From Candidatus Neomicrothrix sp. UBA7884 (GTDB lineage: Bacteria; Actinomycetota; Acidimicrobiia; Acidimicrobiales; MedAcidi-G1): a stretch of 47,269 nucleotides of DNA. The stretch lies in assembly GCA_002501135.1 (NCBI GenBank), contig DLRQ01000008.1:1-47269 (forward strand), given 5' to 3'. Positions within the stretch are counted from its first letter, which is position 1; every line of letters begins with the position of its first letter. Position numbers and translations under genes: made by a program. Below are positions 32,193-40,382 of this stretch, in pieces. Below the pieces are notes generated by a model. It saw nothing but the letters and a program-made list of their open reading frames with translations, had not been told where the DNA came from and ran no database searches.

Positions 32193-32966
32193 GTGGGTGC
32201 CGTGATGGGAGTACTGAACGTGACCCCCGATTCCTTCTCGGACGGGGGCCTCTACCTTGACCATTCGGCTGCCCTGGAACACGGCAGAAGGCTCATCGAC
32301 GAGGGTGCCACCGTTGTTGACGTGGGTGGTGAGTCAACCCGCCCCGGCGCCGGCCCCGTTGGTGTTGACGAGGAGTTGAGGCGGGTGCTTCCGGTAGTGG
32401 AGGGTCTGGCCGCCGAGGTGAGGGTCTCGATCGACACCCGTCACGAGCAGGTCGCCCGGGCCGCCGTGGCGGTCGGGGCAACGATCGTCAACGATGTGAG
32501 TGCTGGCCTGGGGTCGGTAGCCGCAGACCTGGGCGTCGCGTGGGTCGCCATGCACATGCTGGGCGATCCACGGACAATGCAGGAGCATCCCCGTTATGAC
32601 GACGTCGTGACCGAGGTCCGTGACTACCTTGTCGACAGAGCCGAGAAGGCCAGGGCCGATGGGGTCGAAGAGGTGTGGATCGACCCGGGGATCGGCTTCG
32701 GTAAGACAACCGGACACAACCTCGAGATTTTGGCCAACCTGCGTTCCCTCGTCGATACCGGATGGCCGGTAGTTGTCGGGGTGAGCCGCAAGAGGTTCCT
32801 CGGCGAGTTGACTGCTGACAGCGACGGCTCCCTCGAGCCCACAACGGTGGATGATCGCCTCGAGGGATCGGTGGCGCTGGCAGCGTGGGCGTACGCGCAG
32901 GGCGTCGACATGGTCAGGGCCCACGATGTGCGGGCGACCCTGGATGCTGCGAGGGTGGTCGCATGA
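32193..32966 (+). CDS. folP: Dihydropteroate synthase
   Basis: FolP joins dihydropterin pyrophosphate with p-aminobenzoate and is the sulfonamide target. The product is 257 residues from GTG 32193, with a short N-terminus (GAVMGVLNVTPDSFSDGG). Pterin-site and pABA-loop motifs are present: NVTPDSFSDGG, DVGGESTRPGA (usually DIGGESTRPGA), SIDTRHEQVA, NDVSAG, WIDPGIGFGKTTGHNLEIL, GVSRKRFLGEL and VRAHDV. All look functional. It is the first intact gene after decayed folE and is followed by a phosphatase-fold gene, folB and folK. Confidence 0.96.
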   Translation: MGAVMGVLNVTPDSFSDGGLYLDHSAALEHGRRLIDEGATVVDVGGESTRPGAGPVGVDEELRRVLPVVEGLAAEVRVSIDTRHEQVARAAVAVGATIVNDVSAGLGSVAADLGVAWVAMHMLGDPRTMQEHPRYDDVVTEVRDYLVDRAEKARADGVEEVWIDPGIGFGKTTGHNLEILANLRSLVDTGWPVVVGVSRKRFLGELTADSDGSLEPTTVDDRLEGSVALAAWAYAQGVDMVRAHDVRATLDAARVVA

Positions 32967-32994
32967 GCGCGGCCAGCAGCCTCGGGGAGGACCG

Positions 32995-33507
32995 ATGAGG
33001 GGTAAGTGGGCAAAGGGCATTGTGCCCACGGCGTTCGCATGGATCATCCAGGACCAGATTGCGGTCTGTGAGCGACCAGGTGGCTTCGGCACCAGCCACC
33101 GACGTGTGCGGCGCCAGGAGGAGATCATCTGGATCCGCGAGAACGACTTCGACACGGTTGTCTCCCTGCTTGCGAGCGACCACAACCTCCACAATTACGA
33201 CGAGCTGGATGTCACCTGGGTTCAGTTGCCGTTCAGCGGCGCCGACGACGGTCTCGAACGGCTCACTGACGTGTTCGAGCGGTTTGAGGAGATGACAAGG
33301 GACGGTCGTCGCATCATCGTGCACCGCGACGAGTTGAACGATGTGGTCTGTGGCCTCATGGCAGCCTTCCTGCTCTGGCGGGGGCTGGTTCCGACGGGGC
33401 CTAGGGCCATCTCCATAACTGAGCAACTTCTCAGCCGACCACTCGGCAACCCGGGGCGTCGCATTGTGGCTCTTATCGTCGAGTCTTCTCCCGAGGCTCA
33501 GCAATGA
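32995..33507 (+). CDS. Dual-specificity-phosphatase-fold protein lacking the catalytic Cys and Arg
   Basis: A 170-residue protein whose layout follows DUSP23-like phosphatases: an N-terminal segment with FAWIIQDQIAVCERPGG, then EEIIWIRENDFDTVVSLL, LDVTWVQLPFSGADDG, and a helix after RRIIVHRDELNDVVCGLMAAFLLWRG. In active enzymes the last segment reads VHCxxGxxR[ST]G. Here H110 is kept but R111 replaces the nucleophile Cys, and V117 replaces the phosphate-binding Arg, so classic phosphatase activity is not expected. ATG 32995 follows a strong GGGGAGG. It overlaps folB by 4 bp, so it is translated with the folate genes. The fold is inferred from pattern only. Confidence 0.75.
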   Translation: MRGKWAKGIVPTAFAWIIQDQIAVCERPGGFGTSHRRVRRQEEIIWIRENDFDTVVSLLASDHNLHNYDELDVTWVQLPFSGADDGLERLTDVFERFEEMTRDGRRIIVHRDELNDVVCGLMAAFLLWRGLVPTGPRAISITEQLLSRPLGNPGRRIVALIVESSPEAQQ

Positions 33508-33863
33508 GCGATGTGATCGAGTTGCGAGGCCTCCGGGTGCGAGCGCTCTGTGGCGTACTCCCGGAAGAGAAAGGTCGCCTCCAGCCGTTTGAATTCAATA
33601 TTGATGTACACAGCGACCTTGTTTCTGCGGCTGCCAGCGATGACCTGTCGGACACCGTCGACTACGGGTCCCTTTGCGCCGTTGGGTCGGGAATCGCCGA
33701 CAACGAGCAGTTCGACCTGCTTGAGCGGTTCGCAGGGCGGGTGGCAGAGGCACTGCTGGAGGAGGGTCCGGTCGACGCAGTGACCGTGGTCGTACACAAG
33801 CTCCGGCCGCCGCTTCCAGAGGACCTCGCCAGTGGTGGGGCCCGCATCCACCGCACTTCATGA
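33504..33863 (+). CDS. folB: Dihydroneopterin aldolase
   Basis: FolB cleaves 7,8-dihydroneopterin to 6-hydroxymethyl-7,8-dihydropterin and glycolaldehyde. The product is 119 residues, a standard length, from ATG 33504 in the ATGA overlap with the preceding gene. It shows IELRGLRVRALCGVLPEEKGRLQPFEFNID with the active-site Glu, SDTVDYGSLC and VVVHKLRPPLP with the catalytic Lys. It overlaps folK by 4 bp. Neopterin must come from elsewhere because the neighbouring folE is broken. Confidence 0.95.
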   Translation: MSDVIELRGLRVRALCGVLPEEKGRLQPFEFNIDVHSDLVSAAASDDLSDTVDYGSLCAVGSGIADNEQFDLLERFAGRVAEALLEEGPVDAVTVVVHKLRPPLPEDLASGGARIHRTS

Positions 33864-34354
33864 ACGGTGGTGTTCGCTGCGATGGTGCACGACGGGCGTT
33901 CCTGGGTCTCGGATCCAACCTCGGTGACCGTTGGGAGCACCTTCGTGGGGCGGTTGCAGGCATGCCTGATGTCGTCGAGGTTTCAACCGTCTACGAGACA
34001 GCTCCCGTAGGTGGTCCAGAGCAGGGGCCCTACCTGAACTGCGTCGTCCGCCTCGAGACCGACCTGTCCCCGAGAGCCCTGCTGGAACTCTGTCGTGAGC
34101 GGGAGAGGGTAGCCGGCCGGTTGCGTCGGGTGCGTTGGGGTCCCCGGACACTCGACGTGGACATCCTCTGGGTAGACGGCGAGAGTGTCGATGAGGAGGA
34201 CCTGACTGTGCCGCATCCACGCATGTACGAGCGGGCCTTCGTGCTGATTCCACTGCGTGATGTTGCCCCGGACCTGGTCGATGAGATCCCGGGTGACACG
34301 GCGGCGAACGACATTGTGTCCGTTGGCCCGTTGACGGGCACCACAGGGGTCTGA
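33860..34354 (+). CDS. folK: 2-amino-4-hydroxy-6-hydroxymethyldihydropteridine pyrophosphokinase
   Basis: FolK adds pyrophosphate from ATP to the hydroxymethyl pterin, giving the FolP substrate. The product is 164 residues from ATG 33860 in an ATGA overlap with folB. Motifs FLGLGSNLGDRWEHL, VSTVYETAPVGGPEQGPYLNCVV and RRVRWGPRTLDVDIL (ATP and Mg binding, with the two Asp) are present, followed by VPHPRMYERAFVLIPLRDVAPDL. The gene is intact and ends 3 bp before a DUF2520 gene. Confidence 0.96.
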   Translation: MNGGVRCDGARRAFLGLGSNLGDRWEHLRGAVAGMPDVVEVSTVYETAPVGGPEQGPYLNCVVRLETDLSPRALLELCRERERVAGRLRRVRWGPRTLDVDILWVDGESVDEEDLTVPHPRMYERAFVLIPLRDVAPDLVDEIPGDTAANDIVSVGPLTGTTGV

Positions 34355-34357
34355 GCC

Positions 34358-35080
34358 GTGACATGTCGGGTACGTGTCATCGGCCCCGGTCGGGCGGGGA
34401 CAGCAATGGCTCGGGCGATGGAGAAGTCCAGATGGACGGTTGTCGATGTGTTGGGACGCGACGATGCACAGGACCGTGCTGCCGACGGAGTCGACCTGCT
34501 ACTGATTGCCACTCCTGACCGTGATGTCGCTGACACCGCCTTGGCTGTAGCCCCGGTGGAGGAGGCAGTGGTTGCCCATCTGTCTGGCGTGCTGGGCCTG
34601 GAGGCTCTGGCTCCACACGCTCGACGGGCAAGCCTGCATCCGCTCGTCTCCCTTCCAGATGGCAGCGCCGGGACCGGTGCTGTGTTCACCGGCTCATGGT
34701 TTGCCGTAGCCGGTGATCCACTGGCACGACGCCTGGTTGAGGACCTCGGAGGGAGGCCTGTGGTCGTCTCGGCTGAGAATCGGGCTGCCTACCATGCGGC
34801 GGCGGTAATCTCGTCCAACCACCTCGTGGCACTGCTGGGCCAGGCCGAGCGGGTCGCCGAATCGGTCGGGGTTCCACTCGATGCCTTCCTGGAGTTGGCG
34901 GCTGGATCGGTCGACAACGTGCGGAGGTTGGGTGCCGCAGGTGCGCTCACCGGACCGGCTGCTCGAGGTGACGAGGACACGATCCGTGCTCATCTGGAAG
35001 CGCTGGAACCCGCCGAGCGCGAGTCCTACTCGGCTGTGGCGGAGTTGGCTCGCCGGTTGGCTGGACGGCGCCCCCGGTGA
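34358..35080 (+). CDS. DUF2520 / Rossmann-fold oxidoreductase-like protein
   Basis: A 240-residue protein starting at GTG 34358. The N-terminal Rossmann domain has VRVIGPGRAGTAMARAM (a GxGxxG variant) and LLLIATPDRDVADTA. The DUF2520 helical domain begins around AAYHAAAVISSNHLVALLGQAE, with the motif LAAGSVDNVRRLG. Such proteins resemble ketopantoate reductase or pyrroline carboxylate reductase but lack a proven role. In M. tuberculosis the homologue sits at the same place next to panC, which suggests a link with pantothenate. It overlaps panC by 4 bp. Confidence 0.88.
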   Translation: MTCRVRVIGPGRAGTAMARAMEKSRWTVVDVLGRDDAQDRAADGVDLLLIATPDRDVADTALAVAPVEEAVVAHLSGVLGLEALAPHARRASLHPLVSLPDGSAGTGAVFTGSWFAVAGDPLARRLVEDLGGRPVVVSAENRAAYHAAAVISSNHLVALLGQAERVAESVGVPLDAFLELAAGSVDNVRRLGAAGALTGPAARGDEDTIRAHLEALEPAERESYSAVAELARRLAGRRPR

Positions 35081-35937
35081 CCGGTGTCGAGGTGGTGGAG
35101 ACGGTGGAAGGGCTGCGCTCAAGGTTGGACGCGGAGCGGGCCACCGGCAGGCGGGTCGGCCTTGTGCCCACGATGGGCTTTCTGCACGCCGGCCATGCCT
35201 CGCTGATCGACGCCGCCGCGGCCGATAACGATGTAACGGTCGTGTCGGTGTTCGTGAACCCCCTGCAGTTCGCTTCCGACGAGGACCTGGCCGACTACCC
35301 GAGGGACCCGGAAGCAGACATGGAGGTGTGTTGGCTCCATGGTGCAGACCTGGTGTTCGCACCGTCGGTCGCGCAGATGTACCCGGAACCCGGTGTCCCC
35401 GATATTGAGGTCGGCGACCTGGCATCCAGTTTTGAGGGAGCCAGCAGGCCGACTCACTTCGGTGGTGTCGCCAGGGCCGTTTCCAGGCTGTTCGACATCG
35501 TCGGCACCTGTCGTACCTATTTCGGCGAGAAGGACTTCCAGCAGTTGGCCGTGGTCAGACAGATGGTGGCCGATTACAACATCCCTGTTGAGGTCGTCGG
35601 CTGCCCGACGGTACGTGAGCACGACGGGCTGGCGCTGTCCAGCCGCAACGCCTACCTGACCGCCGCCGAGCGCAGGGAGGCTCCGGTGCTGTACCGGGCC
35701 CTCATGGTAGGGGCGGCGGCGGTTGCCGGCGGCGAGACCAACCCTGACACCGTTTCCATGCTGATGGCCGAGATGGTTGGCAGTGCAACGACCGGTGAAC
35801 TGGATTACGCGGCGGTCATCGACCCGGACACCTTCGAGGCACCGCCCCGAATTGCCCGTGCCGGTGTGCGCCTGTTGGTCGCATGCCGGTTCGGGCGGGC
35901 GAGGCTCATCGACAACATGGCAGCCGTGCCCGCATGA
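35077..35937 (+). CDS. panC: Pantothenate synthetase
   Basis: PanC condenses pantoate and beta-alanine with ATP. The product is 286 residues from GTG 35077, overlapping the DUF2520 gene (GTGA). It shows LVPTMGFLHAGHASLI, the nucleotide-binding HIGH-like site, then SVFVNPLQF, FGGVARAVSRLF, YFGEKDFQQLAVVRQMV and VREHDGLALSSRNAYL (the KMSKS-like position). panD, which follows panC in many actinobacteria, is not here; beta-alanine must come from elsewhere or another locus. Confidence 0.97.
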   Translation: MTGVEVVETVEGLRSRLDAERATGRRVGLVPTMGFLHAGHASLIDAAAADNDVTVVSVFVNPLQFASDEDLADYPRDPEADMEVCWLHGADLVFAPSVAQMYPEPGVPDIEVGDLASSFEGASRPTHFGGVARAVSRLFDIVGTCRTYFGEKDFQQLAVVRQMVADYNIPVEVVGCPTVREHDGLALSSRNAYLTAAERREAPVLYRALMVGAAAVAGGETNPDTVSMLMAEMVGSATTGELDYAAVIDPDTFEAPPRIARAGVRLLVACRFGRARLIDNMAAVPA

Positions 35938-35991
35938 CACGGTCGACGGTCGGGTTGGCTGGCCGAAGGCCCGGGGGCAGGCTTGGTGACC

Positions 35992-36924
35992 ATGGGTGCT
36001 GATGCAGGAGACAGGGTGGGCATGGTCGATGCCCGTCTGGGTCGACGTGTCGGAACCTCTGCCACCCCGCCACCTGAGGTCGTGGCGGGGTGTGTGGAGC
36101 GGGCGCTCGACGAGGACCTCAGACCCGATGGTGACCTGACAGCGGTCCTTCTACCGGATGGTGCCGTGGTGACCGCGAACATTGGTGCCCGCAGCGCAGG
36201 TGTCCTGGCCGGCTCCGATTGTGCCACCGAGACGTTCAGACAGGTTGATCCGGGCATACGTGTCGACTGGCGGCGGGCCGACGGCGACGTGCTGGCTGCG
36301 GGCGAGGTGATTGCCACGGTGACAGGTCCCCTGGCGTCGGTGCTCACGGCGGAGCGGACGGCACTCAACTTCGTCGGCCACCTCTCAGGTATCGCCACAC
36401 TTGTTGCCCGCTGGGTTGACGTGGCAGGTGACGGTGCCGTCGTCTGGGACACCCGCAAGACCACACCGGGCCTGCGGGTTCTCGAGAAGGCTGCGGTCCG
36501 GGCCGGCGGAGGTGCCAACCACAGGGCCAACCTGGGTGAGTGGGTGATGATCAAGGACAACCACCTGTTCGGCACCGACATGGTGTCCGCCGTGCAGGTG
36601 GCCAGGTCACGGTGGCCCGACCGCATCGTCCACGTGGAGTGCGACGAGATCAGTCAACTTGTCCAGGCGCTTGATGCGGGCGCCGATGCCATCCTGCTCG
36701 ACAACATGGCTCCGGCCGAGGTGCGAGAGTGTGTAGACCTTGTAGCCGAACTGGAGGGGGAGAAGCCTCTGCTGGAGGCGTCCGGTGGCATTACCCTCGA
36801 CGTTCTGGCCGACTACGCGGCGACTGGGGTCGACTGCATTTCCAGTGGGGTGTTGACCAACTCGGCCCCTACCCTCGATGTGGGTCTCGATATGGGTCCA
36901 GATCTGGAAGGCTTGTTTGAATGA
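35992..36924 (+). CDS. nadC: Nicotinate-nucleotide pyrophosphorylase (carboxylating)
   Basis: NadC makes nicotinate mononucleotide from quinolinate and PRPP. The start is taken as ATG 35992 after GGGGGCAGG; TTG 35983 and GTG 35986 in frame are alternatives. The product is 310 residues. It shows the N-terminal LDEDLRPDGDLTA segment, ERTALNFVGHLSGIAT, TRKTTPGLRVLEKAAVRAGGGANHRANLGEWVMIKDNH (the quinolinate and PRPP contacts), HVECDEISQ and EASGGITLDVLADYAATGVDCISSG. nadA and nadB are not adjacent, which is unusual because the three often cluster. Confidence 0.96.
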   Translation: MGADAGDRVGMVDARLGRRVGTSATPPPEVVAGCVERALDEDLRPDGDLTAVLLPDGAVVTANIGARSAGVLAGSDCATETFRQVDPGIRVDWRRADGDVLAAGEVIATVTGPLASVLTAERTALNFVGHLSGIATLVARWVDVAGDGAVVWDTRKTTPGLRVLEKAAVRAGGGANHRANLGEWVMIKDNHLFGTDMVSAVQVARSRWPDRIVHVECDEISQLVQALDAGADAILLDNMAPAEVRECVDLVAELEGEKPLLEASGGITLDVLADYAATGVDCISSGVLTNSAPTLDVGLDMGPDLEGLFE

Positions 36925-36952
36925 CCTCTACAACCGGGCCGGGAGGCCCCCG

Positions 36953-37750
36953 ATGTTGCTGACCATCGACGTGGGCAACACCCAGACCGTCATCGGCCTC
37001 TACGACGACGACGACGACAGGTCCACGGCCGAGGTCGGTCTCTTGGAGCACTGGCGCATCGCCACCGACGATGCCCGCACGGCCGACGAGCATGTCGTGG
37101 TGATCGGAAACCTCCTGCGGTCGGCCGGCTACGACCTCGACGTACCGGGCGTGAGCGTCTGCTCGGGCGTGCCCCGGGTGCTGGCCAGCCTCAGGGAGAT
37201 GATCGACCGGTACACCGACGCTGATCACGTGGTGATCGAGCCCGGTGTGCGGACCGGCATGCCCATCCTCTACGACAACCCGAAAGAGGTCGGAGCCGAC
37301 CGGATCGCCAACGCCGTGGGTGCGTACGCCCTCTACGGGGGCCCCAGCGTTGTCGTCGACTTCGGTACGGGAAACAACTTCGACGTCATCTCAGCCGACG
37401 GTGAGTTCATCGGCGGCGCCATCGCCCCCGGAATCGAGATCAGCCTCGATGCCCTGTTCGGCCGCGCCGCCGCACTGCGGGCGATCGAGCTGGTCGAGCC
37501 TCGGAGCGTTATCGGAAAGAGCACGGTCGAATCGCTGCAGTCAGGGGCCATCTACGGCTTTGCAGCCCAGATCGACGGCATGGTCGAGAGGTTCCGTGGC
37601 GAGTTGGGCGACTGCACAGTCATCGCCACCGGCGGCCTGGCGTCGTTGATCTCACCGGTAGCCATGTCAATTCAGCATGTCGAGCCGTTCCTGACCCTCC
37701 ACGGGCTGCGCCTGGTCTACGACCTGAACCGGGAGGACCTGGCGACATGA
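36953..37750 (+). CDS. coaX: Type III pantothenate kinase
   Basis: CoaX phosphorylates pantothenate, the first step of CoA synthesis; it is an ASKHA-fold enzyme that needs a monovalent cation and is not feedback-inhibited. The product is 265 residues from ATG 36953 after GGGAGG. It shows LLTIDVGNTQTVIGLY (phosphate 1), the pantothenate-site GADRIANAVGAY and DFGTGNNFDVIS (phosphate 2). In most CoaX proteins the last motif is DFGTATTFD; here GNN replaces ATT at residues 140-142, which lies near the catalytic pocket. It sits next to panC, the supplier of its substrate, and overlaps lysS by 4 bp. Confidence 0.94.
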   Translation: MLLTIDVGNTQTVIGLYDDDDDRSTAEVGLLEHWRIATDDARTADEHVVVIGNLLRSAGYDLDVPGVSVCSGVPRVLASLREMIDRYTDADHVVIEPGVRTGMPILYDNPKEVGADRIANAVGAYALYGGPSVVVDFGTGNNFDVISADGEFIGGAIAPGIEISLDALFGRAAALRAIELVEPRSVIGKSTVESLQSGAIYGFAAQIDGMVERFRGELGDCTVIATGGLASLISPVAMSIQHVEPFLTLHGLRLVYDLNREDLAT

Positions 37751-39183
37751 CCACTCCGGAACAAGACAGCACGCCCTACCGGTTCGGGCCGACCACTGCG
37801 GTAGCGGAACTCCTCGAGGGCTACGGCCAACTCGAGGACGGTGAGGAGACCAGTGTCGAGGTGACCGTTGCCGGCCGCCTGATGCTGCGGCGCGACCAGG
37901 GCAAGTTGGCGTTTGGCGTCCTCGCCGATCAGACCGGCCGCATCCAGCTGTTTGCCACACAGGCCGCGACACCTGATTTCGACGGGTTCACCAGCCTTCA
38001 CATAGGCGACTGGCTGGGGGTCACAGGCGAGGTCATCAAGACACGGCGGGGCGAACTCTCGGTCCGTGTCGGTTCGTGGGTGCGCCTGGCCGAGGCCCGC
38101 CTGCCCTTTCCCGACAAGTGGCACGGCATCTCTGACCCCGACACACGCTTCCGTCAGCGCTACGTGGACCTGTGGGTGACCGACGAGGCCCGTCGGGTGT
38201 TCACGCTGCGCAGCCGGGCTGTGTCGCTGATGCGCCGCTGGCTCGAGGATCGGGACTTCATCGAGGTCGAGACCCCCGTGTTCCACCCGATTCCGGGAGG
38301 TGCCGCCGCAAGCCCGTTCACCACCCACCACAACGCCCTCGACCTTGACCTGTACCTGCGCATCGCCCCCGAGCTGTACCTCAAGAGGCTCACCGTCGGT
38401 GGCTTTGAGCGGGTGTTCGAGATAGCCCGGGTGTTTCGCAACGAGGGGCTGTCGACCCGCCACAACCCCGAGTTCACGATGCTCGAGCTCTACCAGGCGT
38501 ATGCCGACTACGGCGACATCATGGTGCTTGTCGAGGAGCTAGTGGCCCACCTGGCCCAGGAGCTCCTGGGCACCACCTCGGTCGTCTATGACGGACGTGA
38601 GCTGGACCTCTCAGCACCGTGGAGGCGTGCCACCATGTTCGACCTCCTCGAGGAGCACAGCGGGCTGCGGGTCGACATGGACACGCCACGCTCCGAGCTG
38701 GTCGGCTACTGCGAGGAGCGTGGCATCCCCGTCGAGGACCACCACGGCGTGGGCAAGCTCATCCTGGAGCTCTACGAAAAGACGACCGAGGCCGAGCTCT
38801 GGGATCCGGTATTCGTGACCGACTATCCCAAGGAAGTCTCGCCGCTGGCACGCGACCACCGCACGATCCCGGGGCTGGTTGAGAGGTTCGAGGGGATCGT
38901 GGCAGGACGCGAGATCTGCAATGCCTTCAGCGAGCTGGTCGACCCCGATGAGCAGCGGGCCCGCTTCGGCGCCCAGGAGGCCGACAGGGCTGCCGGCGAC
39001 GACGAGGCCATGGTCGTCGACGAGGACTACCTCCGTGCCCTCGAGTACGGCCTGCCTCCGACGGGCGGCCTGGGGATAGGCGTGGACCGGCTGGTGATGC
39101 TGCTTGGCGGGGTCTCGGCGATTCGCGACGTGATCCTGTTTCCGACGCTGCGACCAGAACAGGGTTCCTCAGAACAGGACTGA
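37747..39183 (+). CDS. lysS: Lysyl-tRNA synthetase (class II)
   Basis: LysRS charges tRNA-Lys. The product is 478 residues from ATG 37747 in an ATGA overlap with coaX. The N-terminal OB-fold anticodon domain (VTVAGRLMLRRDQGKLAFGVLADQ) is followed by the catalytic domain: motif 1 around FIEVETPVFHP, motif 2 FEIARVFRNEGLSTRHNPEFTMLE, and motif 3 GLGIGVDRLVMLLGG. YRFG-style N-terminal residues and PKEVSPLAR support LysRS over AspRS or AsnRS. In mycobacteria lysS also follows coaX. It converges with the polyprenyl synthase gene, with 14 bp between them. Confidence 0.97.
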   Translation: MTTPEQDSTPYRFGPTTAVAELLEGYGQLEDGEETSVEVTVAGRLMLRRDQGKLAFGVLADQTGRIQLFATQAATPDFDGFTSLHIGDWLGVTGEVIKTRRGELSVRVGSWVRLAEARLPFPDKWHGISDPDTRFRQRYVDLWVTDEARRVFTLRSRAVSLMRRWLEDRDFIEVETPVFHPIPGGAAASPFTTHHNALDLDLYLRIAPELYLKRLTVGGFERVFEIARVFRNEGLSTRHNPEFTMLELYQAYADYGDIMVLVEELVAHLAQELLGTTSVVYDGRELDLSAPWRRATMFDLLEEHSGLRVDMDTPRSELVGYCEERGIPVEDHHGVGKLILELYEKTTEAELWDPVFVTDYPKEVSPLARDHRTIPGLVERFEGIVAGREICNAFSELVDPDEQRARFGAQEADRAAGDDEAMVVDEDYLRALEYGLPPTGGLGIGVDRLVMLLGGVSAIRDVILFPTLRPEQGSSEQD

Positions 39184-39197
39184 CCCGGGCGGGCCGC

Positions 39198-40190
39198 TCA
39201 GGCCGACAGGTCCGCCACCCGTGCCAGGAGAAGGTCGCAGGTTGAGCGCAGCGTCGATACGGCCGGTGTGTCGGGTAGGTCATCGAGCGAGGCACGGGCA
39301 CGGTCGGTGAAGTCCATGGCGGTCCTGGTGGCAGCGTCGATGGCGGCATCGGAGCGCACGATCATGCGGGCGCGGTCCCGTGTGGCGTCGTCGATTGGGC
39401 CGCCGAGCATCCCGCGCAGGTCGTCGCCCGAGGGGCCGCCCAGCGCCAGGATCACCGGAAGGGTGTAGACGCCTTCGACCAGGTCGTTGCCGGCCGGCTT
39501 ACCCAGCTGCTCGTCGGTGGCTACGACGTCGAGGATGTCGTCGATCACCTGGAAGGCCATTCCGTAGTGGTAGCCGAAGTCGGTGACCGCCTCGACCAGC
39601 TGACGCGGGTGGCCAGCTACGATTGCACCAACGCGTGCCGAGGTGGCGAGCAGGGCGGCGGTCTTTCCGGAGATCGAGGTGAGGTAGGCGTCGCGGGAGC
39701 GGTCCACGTCGAATGCATGTTGCATCTCGCGGATCTGTCCCTCGCAGAGGGACGCAATCGTGGAAGCCAGCAGGCCTGCCACCTCGGTGCCCAACCTGGC
39801 GGCTATCTCAGAGGCACGTGCCAGCAGGTAGTCGCCGGCGAGGATGGCCTCGAGGTTGCCCCAGCGGGCGTTGACGCTCTCGACGGTGCGCCTGGTGTCG
39901 GCACCGTCCATGACGTCGTCGTGGTAGAGCGAACCCTGGTGCACCAGTTCGACGGCGACGCCGCCGGAGATGACGTCATCGGTGGCGCTGACCGGTTCCA
40001 TGCTCGTGACGAGTGAGGCGGTGATGGCCAGCGCCGGTCGGACCCGCTTTCCGCCGGCGTCGATGAGGTGCCTGGCCACCTCGGTCAGGAAGGGGTCGTC
40101 GGCCTCGACGGCGTGCCGGAGCCCGGCCTCTATCCGATCCAGGTCGGCTGCCATGCCCGGCGGGTCGAGGAGGGGTGTCGGGTTCGCCAC
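39198..40190 (-). CDS. Polyprenyl (trans-isoprenyl) diphosphate synthase
   Basis: A trans-prenyltransferase extending allylic diphosphates with IPP, for example for menaquinone side chains. The start is the GTG at 40190 on the minus strand (ANPTPLLDPPG), set by the TATCCT box 6 nt upstream; the frame is open for 27 more codons beyond the box. The product is 330 residues. The first Asp-rich motif is LYHDDVMDGADTRR and the second is FQVIDDILDVVATDEQLGKPAGNDL. Other features are GGKRVRPALA and GKTAALLATSARVGA. The residues before the first DDxxD suggest a long-chain product, but chain length cannot be fixed from sequence. Confidence 0.93.
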   Translation of the reverse strand: MANPTPLLDPPGMAADLDRIEAGLRHAVEADDPFLTEVARHLIDAGGKRVRPALAITASLVTSMEPVSATDDVISGGVAVELVHQGSLYHDDVMDGADTRRTVESVNARWGNLEAILAGDYLLARASEIAARLGTEVAGLLASTIASLCEGQIREMQHAFDVDRSRDAYLTSISGKTAALLATSARVGAIVAGHPRQLVEAVTDFGYHYGMAFQVIDDILDVVATDEQLGKPAGNDLVEGVYTLPVILALGGPSGDDLRGMLGGPIDDATRDRARMIVRSDAAIDAATRTAMDFTDRARASLDDLPDTPAVSTLRSTCDLLLARVADLSA

Positions 40191-40196
40191 CCGGGG

Positions 40197-40202
40197 AGGA
40201 TA
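40197..40202 (-). promoter_or_regulatory. -10 box (TATCCT) for leaderless polyprenyl synthase
   Basis: On the minus strand TATCCT lies 6 nt before the GTG at 40190. Confidence 0.55.
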
Positions 40203-40259
40203 GAGCGTGGGGGGGTGTGGCCGAAACTGCCTGTCGCCAGAGTCGGGGGGGTCGACCGG

Positions 40260-40286
40260 TTGCTGACACACCGGTACAGGTACACT
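40260..40286 (+). promoter_or_regulatory. Candidate clpC promoter
   Basis: TTGCTG (40260-40265), a 15-bp spacer, then TACACT (40281-40286), about 97 bp before the clpC start. The spacing is short. No ClgR, HspR or CIRCE-type operator was found in the 180-bp gap to the divergent synthase gene. Confidence 0.35.
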
Positions 40287-40382
40287 TTGTGGACGAGTCT
40301 GGTGTCGGCGGGTCGTTCAGGCGGTCCGGCGGGCATCGGTCCACACATTTCGCAAGGGATTAGACAGGACAGGAGAAACCGG

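Noticed and set aside
40068..40382. Upstream extension of clpC by 105 codons
   Set aside because: It overlaps the 5' end and promoter of the divergent polyprenyl synthase, and ClpC proteins start at the FERFTDRAR motif.
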